From positions 28,154 to 92,153 of the forward strand of contig NZ_JAYREK010000012.1 in the NCBI RefSeq assembly GCF_041908905.1: 64,000 nucleotides of DNA. The letters are read 5' to 3'. Under the pieces are notes generated by a model. That model had not been told where the DNA came from. It saw nothing but the letters and a program-made list of their open reading frames with translations, and made no database searches. Origin of the DNA: Zoogloea sp041908905 (GTDB lineage: Bacteria; Pseudomonadota; Gammaproteobacteria; Burkholderiales; Rhodocyclaceae). The translations under genes and the position numbers were made by a program. This document shows positions 41,759 to 50,024 of this stretch, piece after piece (within the stretch, counting starts at the first letter, position 1; each line of letters starts with the position of its first letter).

Positions 41759-43714
41759 ATGATCCCGGAAATCGGCACCTTCGCCCTCGTCCTCGCCCTG
41801 CTGGTCGCCCTGGTGCAGGGCACGCTCCCGCTGATCGGCGCCCAGCGCGGGGTGGCGGCCTGGGTCCAGCTTGCGCGGCCGGCCTCGGCCACGCTGTTCC
41901 TGCTCATCGCCATCGCCTTCGGCTGCCTCACCGCGAGCTTCGTCGGCAATGACTTCTCGGTGCTCTACGTGGCCCAGCACTCCAACTCGCGGCTGCCGCT
42001 CGAATACCGCATCGCCGGCGTGTGGGGCGGCCACGAGGGCTCGCTGCTGCTGTGGGTGCTGATGCTGTCCCTGTGGGGGATGGCGGTGTCGGCCTTCTCG
42101 CGCAGCCTGCCCGACGACATGGTGGCGCGGGTGCAGGGCGTGATGGGCCTGGTGGCGGCGGGCTTCCTGCTGTTCATCCTGCTCACCTCCAGCCCCTTCG
42201 AGCGCCTGCTGCCCGGCGCCGACGACGGACGCGACCTCAACCCGCTGCTGCAGGACCCGGGCCTGATCTTCCACCCGCCGATGCTCTACATGGGTTACGT
42301 GGGCTTCTCGGTGGCCTTCGCGTTTGCCATCGCCGCGCTGCTGTCGGGCCGGCTGGATGCCGCCTGGGCGCGCTGGTCGCGGCCATGGACCACCGCGGCG
42401 TGGATCTTCCTCACCCTGGGCATCGGCCTCGGCTCGATCTGGGCCTACTACGAGCTGGGCTGGGGCGGCTGGTGGTTCTGGGACCCGGTCGAGAACGCCT
42501 CCTTCATGCCCTGGCTGGTGGGCACCGCGCTGATCCACTCGCTGGCCGTCACCGAGAAGCGCGGCAGCTTCAAGAACTGGACGGTGCTGCTGGCGATCGG
42601 CGCCTTCTCGCTGTCGCTGCTGGGCACCTTCCTGGTCCGCTCGGGGGTGCTGAGCTCGGTGCACGCGTTTGCCTCCGACCCCAAGCGCGGCGTGTTCATC
42701 CTGATCTTCCTGGCGGTGGTGGTGGGTTCGTCCCTCACCCTGTTCGCCTGGCGGGCGCCCAAGGTGAGCCTCGGCGGGGCCTTCGCGCTGGTGTCGCGGG
42801 AAACCCTGCTGCTGATCAACAACGTGCTGCTGCTGTGCGCCGCCGGCGCGGTGATGCTCGGCACCCTGTACCCGCTGGTCCTCGACGCCCTCAACCTGGG
42901 CAAGCTGTCGGTGGGCCCCCCGTACTTCAACGCGGTGTTCGCGCCGCTGATGGTGCCGGTGCTGTTCCTGATGGCCGCCGGGCCGGTGGCGCGCTGGAAG
43001 CAGGCCCGCATTGCCGACATCATCCGCCCACTGCGCGCGGCGCTGGCCATCGCGGCGTTGGCCGGCGTGGCGCTGCCCTTCGCCGCCGGCGAGTGGTCGG
43101 CCGGGGTGGCGCTGGGCCTTGCGCTGGCGGTGTGGATCATCGGCGCCTCGCTGCTGCAGATCGCCGCCCGCCTCAAGTCGGGCCTGCCGCCGCTGGCCTT
43201 CTGGGGCATGCACGTGGCCCACGTGGGCATCGCGGTGTGCGTGGTCGGCATCGTGATGGTCAAGCACTACGAGACCGAGCGCGACGTGCGCATGGCCCCC
43301 GGCGACACCGTGGCAGCCGGCCACTACACCATCCGCTTCCTCGGCGTCGAGGGGGTGGAAGGCCCCAACTACAGCGCCGCCCGCGGCAACCTGGAGCTGC
43401 TCGAAGACGGCAAGGTGCTGATGCCGCTGCACCCCGAGAAGCGCAAGTACCTGTCGTCGGCGATGCCGATGACCGAGGCCTTCATCGACCCGGGCCTGAC
43501 CCGCGACATCTACGTCTCGCTGGGCGACCCGCTCGAAGGCAACGACGGCGCCTGGAGCGTGCGCGTGTATTACAAACCCTTCGTCAGCTGGATCTGGGGC
43601 GGCGTGGTGATGATGGCCCTGGGCGGCCTCCTCGCCGCCGCCGACCGCCGCTACCGCCTCACCGCCAAGGCTGCCCGGGCTGCGCGCCTGGCCGGCCAGG
43701 GAGCCGCCTCTTGA
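41759..43714 (+). CDS. ccmF: cytochrome c heme lyase subunit CcmF
   Basis: A 651-residue polytopic membrane protein, the core of the holocytochrome c synthetase that attaches heme to apocytochrome. The WWD domain is WGGWWFWDPVENASFMPWL. Other CcmF blocks are YRIAGVWGGHEGSLLLWV, QDPGLIFHPPMLYMGYVG and RSGVLSSVHAFASDP. The ATG at 41759 gives the standard N terminus IPEIGTFAL. Its stop overlaps the ccmG start. Confidence 0.96.
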   Translation: MIPEIGTFALVLALLVALVQGTLPLIGAQRGVAAWVQLARPASATLFLLIAIAFGCLTASFVGNDFSVLYVAQHSNSRLPLEYRIAGVWGGHEGSLLLWVLMLSLWGMAVSAFSRSLPDDMVARVQGVMGLVAAGFLLFILLTSSPFERLLPGADDGRDLNPLLQDPGLIFHPPMLYMGYVGFSVAFAFAIAALLSGRLDAAWARWSRPWTTAAWIFLTLGIGLGSIWAYYELGWGGWWFWDPVENASFMPWLVGTALIHSLAVTEKRGSFKNWTVLLAIGAFSLSLLGTFLVRSGVLSSVHAFASDPKRGVFILIFLAVVVGSSLTLFAWRAPKVSLGGAFALVSRETLLLINNVLLLCAAGAVMLGTLYPLVLDALNLGKLSVGPPYFNAVFAPLMVPVLFLMAAGPVARWKQARIADIIRPLRAALAIAALAGVALPFAAGEWSAGVALGLALAVWIIGASLLQIAARLKSGLPPLAFWGMHVAHVGIAVCVVGIVMVKHYETERDVRMAPGDTVAAGHYTIRFLGVEGVEGPNYSAARGNLELLEDGKVLMPLHPEKRKYLSSAMPMTEAFIDPGLTRDIYVSLGDPLEGNDGAWSVRVYYKPFVSWIWGGVVMMALGGLLAAADRRYRLTAKAARAARLAGQGAAS

Positions 43715-44301
43715 AACGTTTCCTGATCCCCCTCGCCGTCTTCCTCGTCCTGGTGGTCTTCCTCGCCGTCGGCCTCAAGCGCGACCCGCGGGAGGTGCCC
43801 TCGCCGCTGGTCGGCAAGCCGGCCCCCGAGTTCCGCCTCGACACCCTCACCCCGGGCAAGCAGTTCTCGCCCGCCGACATGCGTGGCCAGGTGTGGCTGC
43901 TCAACGTGTGGGCCTCGTGGTGCGTGTCGTGCCGGGCCGAGCACCCGCTGCTGGTGGCCTTCTCGAAGCAGGGTGGGCTGCCCATCGTCGGCCTCAACTA
44001 CAAGGAGCTGCGCGGCGACGGCGAGATCGACATGAAGAAGGTTCCCGCCGGCGAAGAACCCGCCCTGGTACGCCAGCGCGCCGGCGCCTGGCTGGCCCGC
44101 CACGGCGACCCCTACGCCCTGTCGGTGCTCGACCTGGACGGCCGGGTCGGCATCGACTACGGCGTGTATGGCGTGCCCGAGACCTACCTGATCGACAGGA
44201 AGGGCATCATCCGCTTCAAGCAGATCGGCCCGATCACCCCCGAGGCGCTGGAGCAGAAGATCCTCCCGCTCGCCAAGCAGCTCGCCGGGGAGGCCCCATG
44301 A
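43711..44301 (+). CDS. ccmG: thiol:disulfide interchange protein CcmG/DsbE
   Basis: A 196-residue membrane-anchored thioredoxin-like protein that keeps apocytochrome cysteines reduced. N-terminal anchor FLIPLAVFLVLVVFLAVG, active site WASWCVSCRAEHP, and GVYGVPETYLID typical of CcmG. The start is TTG at 43711, overlapping the ccmF stop (TTGA), with GGGAG upstream. The CVSC active site differs from the more usual CPTC/CPSC. Confidence 0.95.
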   Translation: MKRFLIPLAVFLVLVVFLAVGLKRDPREVPSPLVGKPAPEFRLDTLTPGKQFSPADMRGQVWLLNVWASWCVSCRAEHPLLVAFSKQGGLPIVGLNYKELRGDGEIDMKKVPAGEEPALVRQRAGAWLARHGDPYALSVLDLDGRVGIDYGVYGVPETYLIDRKGIIRFKQIGPITPEALEQKILPLAKQLAGEAP

Positions 44302-44804
44302 CGCGCACCCTCGCCCGGCTCCGCGCCGGTCTCCTCACCGCCGCCCTGCTGGCCGGCGCCGGTGCCAGCCTCGCCGCCGACGCCACCCCGATGGCCGAAG
44401 ATCCGGCCGTCGAGGCCCGCATGGTCGCCATCTCCGAGGAGCTGCGCTGCCTGGTGTGCCAGAACGAGAGCCTCGCCGCCTCCCGCGCCGAGCTGGCCGA
44501 AGACCTGCGCCGCGAGGTCCGCAAGCTGATCCGCGACGGCAAGTCCGACCCCGAGATCCGCGACTACCTGGTGGCCCGCTACGGCGACTTCGTGCTCTAC
44601 CGCCCGCCGGTCAAGCCGACCACCTGGCTGCTGTGGTTCGGCCCCTTCGCGCTCCTCGCGGGCGCGCTGGCCGGCCTCATCGCCTACCTGCGCCGACGCG
44701 GTGCCAGGGCTGCCCCCGCCACCCTGTCCGCCGCCGACAAGGCCGCCGCCGAAGCCCTCCTCGCCGATCCGGCCCCCGACCACCGACCGAAACCCAAAGC
44801 ATGA
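44298..44804 (+). CDS. ccmH: cytochrome c maturation protein CcmH
   Basis: A 168-residue periplasmic, membrane-anchored protein. A signal peptide is followed by the redox motif LRCLVCQNESLAAS and one C-terminal transmembrane helix (LLWFGPFALLAGALAGLIAYL). It reduces or presents apocytochrome c to CcmF. Overlaps on both sides (ATGA at 44298 and 44801) show tight coupling. Confidence 0.95.
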   Translation: MTRTLARLRAGLLTAALLAGAGASLAADATPMAEDPAVEARMVAISEELRCLVCQNESLAASRAELAEDLRREVRKLIRDGKSDPEIRDYLVARYGDFVLYRPPVKPTTWLLWFGPFALLAGALAGLIAYLRRRGARAAPATLSAADKAAAEALLADPAPDHRPKPKA

Positions 44805-46027
44805 CCCCCTTCTGGATCAGCACCGGCCTGCTCACCCTCCTCGTCCTCGCCCTGCTGTGCTGGCCGCTGCTGCGCCGGCGGAGCGGCGACGGCGCCTCGC
44901 GCCGGGCCATCAACACCGCCATCTACCGCGACCAGCTCGCCGACCTGGAGCGTGACCTGGCCAGCGGCGCGCTGTCCCAGGCCGACTACGCCGGCGCCCG
45001 CGAGGAGATCGAACGCCGGGTGCTCGAAGACGTCGCCGCCGACACGGCCCCCACCGATACCGCCCCGCGCCGCCTGCCCCGCACCGCGCTGGCCCTGGCC
45101 GTCACGCTGCCGCTGGCCGCCGCGCTGCTCTACGTGGTGCTCGGCACCCCGGCGGCCCTCGACCCCGCCGCCCGGCAAGGCCCGCAGGCCTCCGCCGCCG
45201 AGATCGAGAAGATGGTGGCCACCCTCGCCGCCAAGCTCGAAAAAGACCCCGGCAACCTCGAAGGCTGGGCCATGCTCGGCCGCAGCTACCTGGTGACCGG
45301 CCGCCTGGCCGAGGCCGCCAAGGCCTTCGACAAGGCCGGCCCGGCGATGGAAGCCAGCACCGAGCTGATGCTGCAGGTGGCCGAGCTGTCCGCCGAGCTC
45401 AACGAAGGGCGCATCGAAGGCCGCGGCCGCGAGCTCCTCCAGCGCGTGCTGAAGGCAGAGCCGCAGAACCCCCAGGCCCTCGTGCTGGCCGGCACCGACG
45501 CCTTCTTCCGCCAGCAGTACGCCGACGCGGTGCGCCACTGGGAGGCCGTGCTGGCGCAGCTGCCGCCGGGCAGCCCCGACGCCCAGAACCTCACCGCCGG
45601 CATCGAGAAGGCCCGCAGCCTGCAGGGCGAAGCGCCGGCGGGCGCCCGGGCCCGCGCCGAAGCCAAACCCCCGGCCGCCGCCGGCAAGACGGTGAGCGGC
45701 CGCGTGACGCTCGCCCCGGCCCTGGCCGGCAAGGCCTCGCCCGACGACGTGGTGTTCATCTTCGCCCGCGCCGCCGAGGGCCCGCGCATGCCCCTCGCCG
45801 TGGTGCGCACCCGCGTCGCCGACCTGCCGCAGGACTTCACCCTGGACGACAGCATGGCCCTCAGCCCCGAGTTCAAGCTCTCGTCCGCCGGCACCCTGCG
45901 CATCGAGGCCCGGGTGTCCAAATCCGGCGACGCCACCGCCCGCCCCGGCGACCTCCGCGGCGAGAGCGGCCCGGTGCAGCCCGGGGCCAGCAAGCTCGGC
46001 ATCGTCATCGACACGCGGGTCGAATGA
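44801..46027 (+). CDS. ccmI: apocytochrome c chaperone CcmI
   Basis: A 408-residue protein. Two N-terminal transmembrane helices (TGLLTLLVLALLCWPLL and ALALAVTLPLAAALLYVVL) flank a cytoplasmic loop; the periplasmic part has TPR repeats (NLEGWAMLGRSYLVTGRLAEA, PQNPQALVLAGTDAFF). A C-terminal beta-rich domain (VSGRVTLAPAL, VFIFARAAEG) is common in proteobacterial CcmI. It binds the C terminus of apocytochromes. It is the last gene of the operon. Confidence 0.92.
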   Translation: MTPFWISTGLLTLLVLALLCWPLLRRRSGDGASRRAINTAIYRDQLADLERDLASGALSQADYAGAREEIERRVLEDVAADTAPTDTAPRRLPRTALALAVTLPLAAALLYVVLGTPAALDPAARQGPQASAAEIEKMVATLAAKLEKDPGNLEGWAMLGRSYLVTGRLAEAAKAFDKAGPAMEASTELMLQVAELSAELNEGRIEGRGRELLQRVLKAEPQNPQALVLAGTDAFFRQQYADAVRHWEAVLAQLPPGSPDAQNLTAGIEKARSLQGEAPAGARARAEAKPPAAAGKTVSGRVTLAPALAGKASPDDVVFIFARAAEGPRMPLAVVRTRVADLPQDFTLDDSMALSPEFKLSSAGTLRIEARVSKSGDATARPGDLRGESGPVQPGASKLGIVIDTRVE

Positions 46028-46278
46028 AACACCCCGGGCCGGCCATAGGCTGAGCCTATGCCACCGATGGCCATCTTAAATTGGCGCGATGGCCGGCGCT
46101 CCCTTAACATGGGGCATCGATACGGTCTGGGCGCTGCACTCAAGGCGCCCGCCGTTTCGGTCGATAAGCCTTGAACGGTGCGCCGGGACATAAAAACCCC
46201 CAATACCCAACAGAGATTTCCCCCCGGCGCCACCTTTTTTCTCCCGCCTTTCCCGAACCGCCCGCCCGGAACCGCCCG

Positions 46279-46596
46279 ATGCGTGCCGCCAACCTGTTTT
46301 CCGACATCCCGCCGCCCGCCGCCGACGAGCACTTCGAGACGCTCCTCGCCCGCCCCGGCCTGCGCATCGAGCGTATCCTGTCCAACCGCCACGCCAGTCC
46401 GCCCGGCTTCTGGTACGACCAGCCCGCCGACGAATGGGTGCTGCTCGCCCAGGGCAGCGCCGAGCTCGAGTTCGACGACGGCCGCCGGCAGGCCCTGGCG
46501 CCCGGCGACTGGCTGCTGATCCCCGCCGGCTGCCGCCACCGCGTCGCCGCGACCGGCCCCGACACCGTCTGGCTGGCGGTACATGCCGGCCCCTGA
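46279..46596 (+). CDS. small cupin-domain protein
   Basis: A 105-residue single-domain cupin. The pattern NRHASPPGFWYDQPADEWVLLAQGSAELEF and LAPGDWLLIPAGCRHRV holds the two cupin motifs with candidate metal-binding Glu and His residues. Small cupins of this kind have varied or unknown roles. The ATG at 46279 is preferred over one at 46171, whose extra segment is Pro-rich and poorly protein-like. Confidence 0.8.
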   Translation: MRAANLFSDIPPPAADEHFETLLARPGLRIERILSNRHASPPGFWYDQPADEWVLLAQGSAELEFDDGRRQALAPGDWLLIPAGCRHRVAATGPDTVWLAVHAGP

Positions 46597-46672
46597 ACGC
46601 CCCGCCCTGCAGCCCCTTGCGGCGGCGGGATTGCCGTATCCTTGCAGACCCTTCAACCGGAGAGCATCGCCC

Positions 46673-47644
46673 ATGATCCGCCGCACCCTGAGCGCCCTGG
46701 CCATCGCCGCCAGTCTCGTCCCGTTCTCGCCCGCCATCGGCACCGCCCACGCCGAGGCCGCCCCGCAGCACAGCCAGGTGCCCGGCTACTACCGCATGGC
46801 CCTGGGCGAACTGGAAGTCACCGCCCTCTACGACGGCTACGTGGACCTCGACGCCAAGCTGCTGCTGGGCGCCAGCAAGGCCGAGGTGCAGCGCCTGCTG
46901 GCCAGCAAGTTCCTGGCCGGCGAAAAGGTGCAGACCGCCGTCAACGCCTACCTCATCAACGCCGGCGGCAAACTGATCCTGGTCGATGCCGGCGCCGCCA
47001 AGGCCTTCGGCCCGACCCTCGGCTTCATCGGCGAGCAGCTCCGCGCCGCCGGCTACAGCCCCGACAAGGTGGACGTGGTGCTCCTGACCCACCTCCACGC
47101 CGACCACGTGGCCGGCCTCCTCGACGCTGCCGGCCAGCCGCTGTTCCCCAACGCCGAGATCCGCGTGGCGCAGACCGAGGCCGACTTCTGGCTGTCGGAG
47201 GCCAACGCGGCCAAGGCGCCGGAGGGCTTCAAGCCCTTCTTCGAGATCGCCCGCAAGTCGGTCGCGCCCTACCAGGCCGCCGGCAGGTTCAAGCCCTTCA
47301 GCGGTGAGGTCGACCTTGGCGGCGTCAAGGCGGTGGCCTCCAACGGCCACACCCCGGGCCACACCAGCTACCTCGTCGAATCCGCCGGCCAGCGCCTGCT
47401 GATCCTCGGCGACGCGGTGCACAGCCACGCGGTGCAGTTCGCCCGCCCGGAGGTCGCCATCGAGTTCGACAGCGACAAGAAGGCCGCCGTCGCCGCCCGC
47501 AAGAAGCTTTTCGCCTGGGCCGCCAAGGACAAGCTGCTGGTCTCCGGCATGCACCTGCCCTTCCCCGGCATCGGCCACGTGCGCACCGACGGCAAGGGCT
47601 ACGCCTGGGTGCCGGTGGAGTACAGCCCGATCCGCGGCAAGTAA
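46673..47644 (+). CDS. periplasmic metallo-beta-lactamase-fold hydrolase
   Basis: A 323-residue protein with a signal peptide (ending TAHA, about residue 27). The MBL metal-binding motif is THLHADHVAG, with GHTPGHTSYLV and ILGDAVHSH completing the two-metal site. It is similar to quorum-quenching lactonase-like or general MBL hydrolases, substrate unknown. A ribosome-like GGAGAG precedes the ATG. It is followed by back-to-back terminators. Confidence 0.88.
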   Translation: MIRRTLSALAIAASLVPFSPAIGTAHAEAAPQHSQVPGYYRMALGELEVTALYDGYVDLDAKLLLGASKAEVQRLLASKFLAGEKVQTAVNAYLINAGGKLILVDAGAAKAFGPTLGFIGEQLRAAGYSPDKVDVVLLTHLHADHVAGLLDAAGQPLFPNAEIRVAQTEADFWLSEANAAKAPEGFKPFFEIARKSVAPYQAAGRFKPFSGEVDLGGVKAVASNGHTPGHTSYLVESAGQRLLILGDAVHSHAVQFARPEVAIEFDSDKKAAVAARKKLFAWAAKDKLLVSGMHLPFPGIGHVRTDGKGYAWVPVEYSPIRGK

Positions 47645-47649
47645 GCACA

Positions 47650-47671
47650 AAAAAGGGGGCTCCATGCCCCC
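47650..47671 (-). terminator. rho-independent terminator of metK
   Basis: Read on the minus strand: GGGGGC-ATGGA-GCCCCC followed by TTTTTT. It is a perfect 6-bp GC stem with a strong U-tract, downstream of metK. Confidence 0.85.
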
Positions 47672-47677
47672 GGATGC

Positions 47678-47710
47678 AAAAAGGGCGACCCCGCGGGGCC
47701 GCCCTTTTTT
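47678..47710. terminator. bidirectional terminator between the MBL gene and metK
   Basis: AAAAAGGGCG and CGCCCTTTTTT flank CCCC-G-CGGGG-like inner pairing. A strong GC stem with A/T tracts on both sides can stop transcription from both convergent genes. Confidence 0.85.
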
Positions 47711-47729
47711 CATGCCCGCAGACTGCGGG

Positions 47730-48896
47730 TCACAGGCCCGCGTCGGCGCGTAGCGCGGCGGCCTTGTCGGTGGTTTCCCAGGTGAAATCCACCTCCTCGC
47801 GGCCGAAGTGGCCGTAGGCGGCGGTGCGGGAGTAGATCGGGCGCAGCAGGTCGAGGGTGGCGATGATGCCCTTCGGGCGCAGGTCGAAGTGCTTCTGCAC
47901 CAGCTCGACGATCTTCTCGTCGGACACCTTGCCGGTGCCGAAGGTCTCGACCATCAGGCTCACCGGCCTGGCGACGCCGATGGCGTAGGCGACCTGGATC
48001 TCGCAGCGGTCGGCGAGGCCGGCGGCGACGATGTTCTTGGCCACGTAGCGGCCGGCGTAGGCCGCCGAGCGGTCGACCTTGGACGGGTCCTTGCCCGAAA
48101 AGGCGCCACCGCCGTGGTGGGCCGCGCCGCCGTAGGTGTCGACGATGATCTTGCGCCCGGTCAGGCCACAGTCGCCGGCCGGGCCGCCGATCACGAAGCG
48201 CCCGGTGGGGTTGATCAGGTAACGGGTGTTGCCGGTGAGCATCTCCTTGGGCAGCACGGGCTTGATGACCTGCTCGATGATCGCTTCCTTGAGATCGTCG
48301 TAGGAGACGTCCGGATCGTGCTGGGTGGACACCACCACGGTGTCGATCGCCACCGGCTTGCCGTCCACGTAGCGCACCGACAGCTGGCTCTTGGCATCCG
48401 GGCGCAGCCACGGCAGGCGGCCGTCCTTCCGCACCTCGGCCTGGCGCTGCATGATGCGGTGGGCGTAGTAGATCGGGAAGGGCATCAGGCTCGGCGTCTC
48501 GTTGCAGGCGTAGCCGAACATCAGGCCCTGGTCGCCGGCGCCCTGATCGAGGTCGAGGCCCTCGCCCTCATTGACGCCCTGGGCGATGTCCGGCGACTGG
48601 CGGTTGATGGCGGTGAGCACCGCGCAGCTCTTGTAGTCGAAGCCGATGTCGGAGTCGTCGTAGCCGATGCGCCGCACGGTCTCGCGGGCGATGTCCATGT
48701 AGTTGATGTTGGCCTTGGTGGTGATCTCGCCGGAGATCACCACCAGGCCGGTGGACACCAGCGTCTCGCAGGCCACACGGCCGCGCGGGTCCTGGGCCAG
48801 GACGGCGTCGAGCACCGCGTCGGAGATCTGGTCGGCGACCTTGTCGGGGTGGCCTTCGGAAACGGATTCCGAGGTAAACAGGTATTCTTTGGCCAT
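47730..48896 (-). CDS. metK: S-adenosylmethionine synthetase
   Basis: A 388-residue enzyme making SAM from methionine and ATP. The signatures are FTSESVSEGHPDKVADQISDA, GACNE-like GYACNETPSLMP, GGGAFSGKDPSKVDRSAAY and DLRPKGI. The length is standard. I chose ATG 48896 because of CAGGAG at the right spacing; the upstream open frame is the leader. It is expressed alone, behind a consensus promoter and a long leader ending in a terminator hairpin, so regulation by attenuation is likely. Confidence 0.97.
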   Translation of the reverse strand: MAKEYLFTSESVSEGHPDKVADQISDAVLDAVLAQDPRGRVACETLVSTGLVVISGEITTKANINYMDIARETVRRIGYDDSDIGFDYKSCAVLTAINRQSPDIAQGVNEGEGLDLDQGAGDQGLMFGYACNETPSLMPFPIYYAHRIMQRQAEVRKDGRLPWLRPDAKSQLSVRYVDGKPVAIDTVVVSTQHDPDVSYDDLKEAIIEQVIKPVLPKEMLTGNTRYLINPTGRFVIGGPAGDCGLTGRKIIVDTYGGAAHHGGGAFSGKDPSKVDRSAAYAGRYVAKNIVAAGLADRCEIQVAYAIGVARPVSLMVETFGTGKVSDEKIVELVQKHFDLRPKGIIATLDLLRPIYSRTAAYGHFGREEVDFTWETTDKAAALRADAGL

Positions 48897-49075
48897 TGCA
48901 CACTCCTGAAAAGCAAAAAACCCCCGGGTTGCGGCGTTGCCGTCTCGGGGGTTTCGGAGCGGCGACGCTTTAGCAGTATTTGTACGGCAGACCATCGTGA
49001 CGACACGATATCGGCCTCGAACCCGGCAAACCGTAGCCCGCTCCGCCCTGCAAGTTGTCGGATTAACTCGGCGGA
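48897..49075 (-). promoter_or_regulatory. structured metK leader, candidate riboswitch/attenuator of unassigned class
   Basis: A 5' leader of about 180 nt. Pairings visible on the RNA strand: CGGAGCGG (49038-49045) with CCGCTCCG (48955-48962), enclosing TACGG (49031-49035) with CCGTA (48983-48987), enclosing ATCGTG-TCGT-CACGAT (48994-49009). The terminator hairpin follows immediately. CCGGGTT (49020-49026) could instead pair with AACCCGG (48924-48930) in the terminator, a possible antiterminator. I do not see the SAH or S-box consensus sequences. SAM or SAH is the natural ligand guess, but this is inference. Confidence 0.65.
48915..48954 (-). terminator. intrinsic terminator in the metK leader (attenuator)
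   Basis: On the minus strand AAACCCCCG pairs with CGGGGGTTT, followed by a T-run continuing to 48915. A small inner hairpin CGGC-AAC-GCCG occupies the loop. It ends about 18 bases before the metK ATG. No upstream gene reads in this direction, so its position argues for attenuation of metK itself. Confidence 0.8.
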
Positions 49076-49081
49076 ATCACA

Positions 49082-49109
49082 ATTATAACTTTGCGTTTCG
49101 GGCCGTCAA
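49082..49109 (-). promoter_or_regulatory. consensus sigma-70 promoter of metK
   Basis: On the minus strand TTGACG (49104-49109), a 16-base spacer and TATAAT (49082-49087). This is the best promoter seen in the window. Transcription would begin near 49075, leaving a leader of about 180 nt before metK. Confidence 0.82.
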
Positions 49110-49142
49110 TTCAATCGCCCCTCGTCGACCACTCCCCTGCTG

Positions 49143-50024
49143 ATGGCGTCCCTCATCTTCTCCCTCCTCGCCCGCCTGCCCCTCGGGCCGCTGCAGGCCG
49201 TCGGCGTGGTGGCCGGCTGGCTCACCTATGCCCTCTCGCCCACCTACCGGCGGCGCCTGCGGGCCAACCTCGAACAGGCCCTCGGGCCCGAGCAGGCCGC
49301 CCGCGTGTGGCGGCGGGCGGTCGGCGAGACCGGCAAGCAGGCCCTCGAGCTGCCCTGGATGCTGCTGCGGCCCCAGGCCGAGCTGGCCGCCCGGGTGGTG
49401 CGGGTGAGCGGCTGGGAGCACGTGGAGGCCGCCGAGGCCCGCGGCGGCGGCATCCTGTTCATCACGCCGCACCTGGGCTGCTTCGAGATCACCGCCCAGT
49501 ACTTCTCGACCCACAAGCCGATCACCGTGCTCTACCGGGCCCCCAAGAAGGCCGTGCTGCAGCCCCTCATCAACGCCGGACGCAGCCGCGGCAACATGCA
49601 CATCGCCCCCGCCGACGTGGGCGGCGTGCGCCGGCTGATCAAGGCCCTGCGGGCCCGCGAGGCGGTCGGGATGCTGCCCGACCAGGTGCCCGGCAGCGGT
49701 GAAGGCGCCTGGCTGCCCTTCTTCGGCCGGCCGGCCTACACCATGACCCTGGCCGCCCGGCTCTCCGAGGTGGCCGGCGTGACCACGATCTTCGCCTGGG
49801 CCGAGCGCCTGCCCGGCGGCGCCGGCTTCCACCTGCGCCTGCGCCCCGCCCTGACGCCCCTCGAAGGCGACACCGAAACCCGCGCCGCGGCGATCAACCG
49901 CGAGATGGAAGCCCAGATCCGCGAAAACCCGGCCCAGTACCTGTGGGGCTACAACCGCTACAAGCGCCCCTCCGGCGCGCCTGCCGCCCCCACCCAAGCC
50001 ACCTCCCGCCCGGACACCCCATGA
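49143..50024 (+). CDS. LpxL/HtrB-family acyltransferase 1
   Basis: A 293-residue membrane-associated acyltransferase of late lipid A synthesis. It has an N-terminal hydrophobic anchor and the HX4E active site in TPHLGCFEIT (the form with Glu in place of Asp). VLYRAPKK, GMLPDQVPGSGEGAWLPFFGRPA and the C-terminal QYLWGYNRYK are LpxL blocks. The Pro/Thr-rich last 20 residues are not conserved. The stop overlaps the next ATG. Tandem LpxL genes next to metK are a common betaproteobacterial arrangement. Confidence 0.9.
   Translation: MASLIFSLLARLPLGPLQAVGVVAGWLTYALSPTYRRRLRANLEQALGPEQAARVWRRAVGETGKQALELPWMLLRPQAELAARVVRVSGWEHVEAAEARGGGILFITPHLGCFEITAQYFSTHKPITVLYRAPKKAVLQPLINAGRSRGNMHIAPADVGGVRRLIKALRAREAVGMLPDQVPGSGEGAWLPFFGRPAYTMTLAARLSEVAGVTTIFAWAERLPGGAGFHLRLRPALTPLEGDTETRAAAINREMEAQIRENPAQYLWGYNRYKRPSGAPAAPTQATSRPDTP

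Noticed and set aside
48897..49075. Known SAH or SAM-I riboswitch upstream of metK
   Set aside because: I could not find the conserved sequence blocks of either class by eye, so I report an unassigned structured leader.
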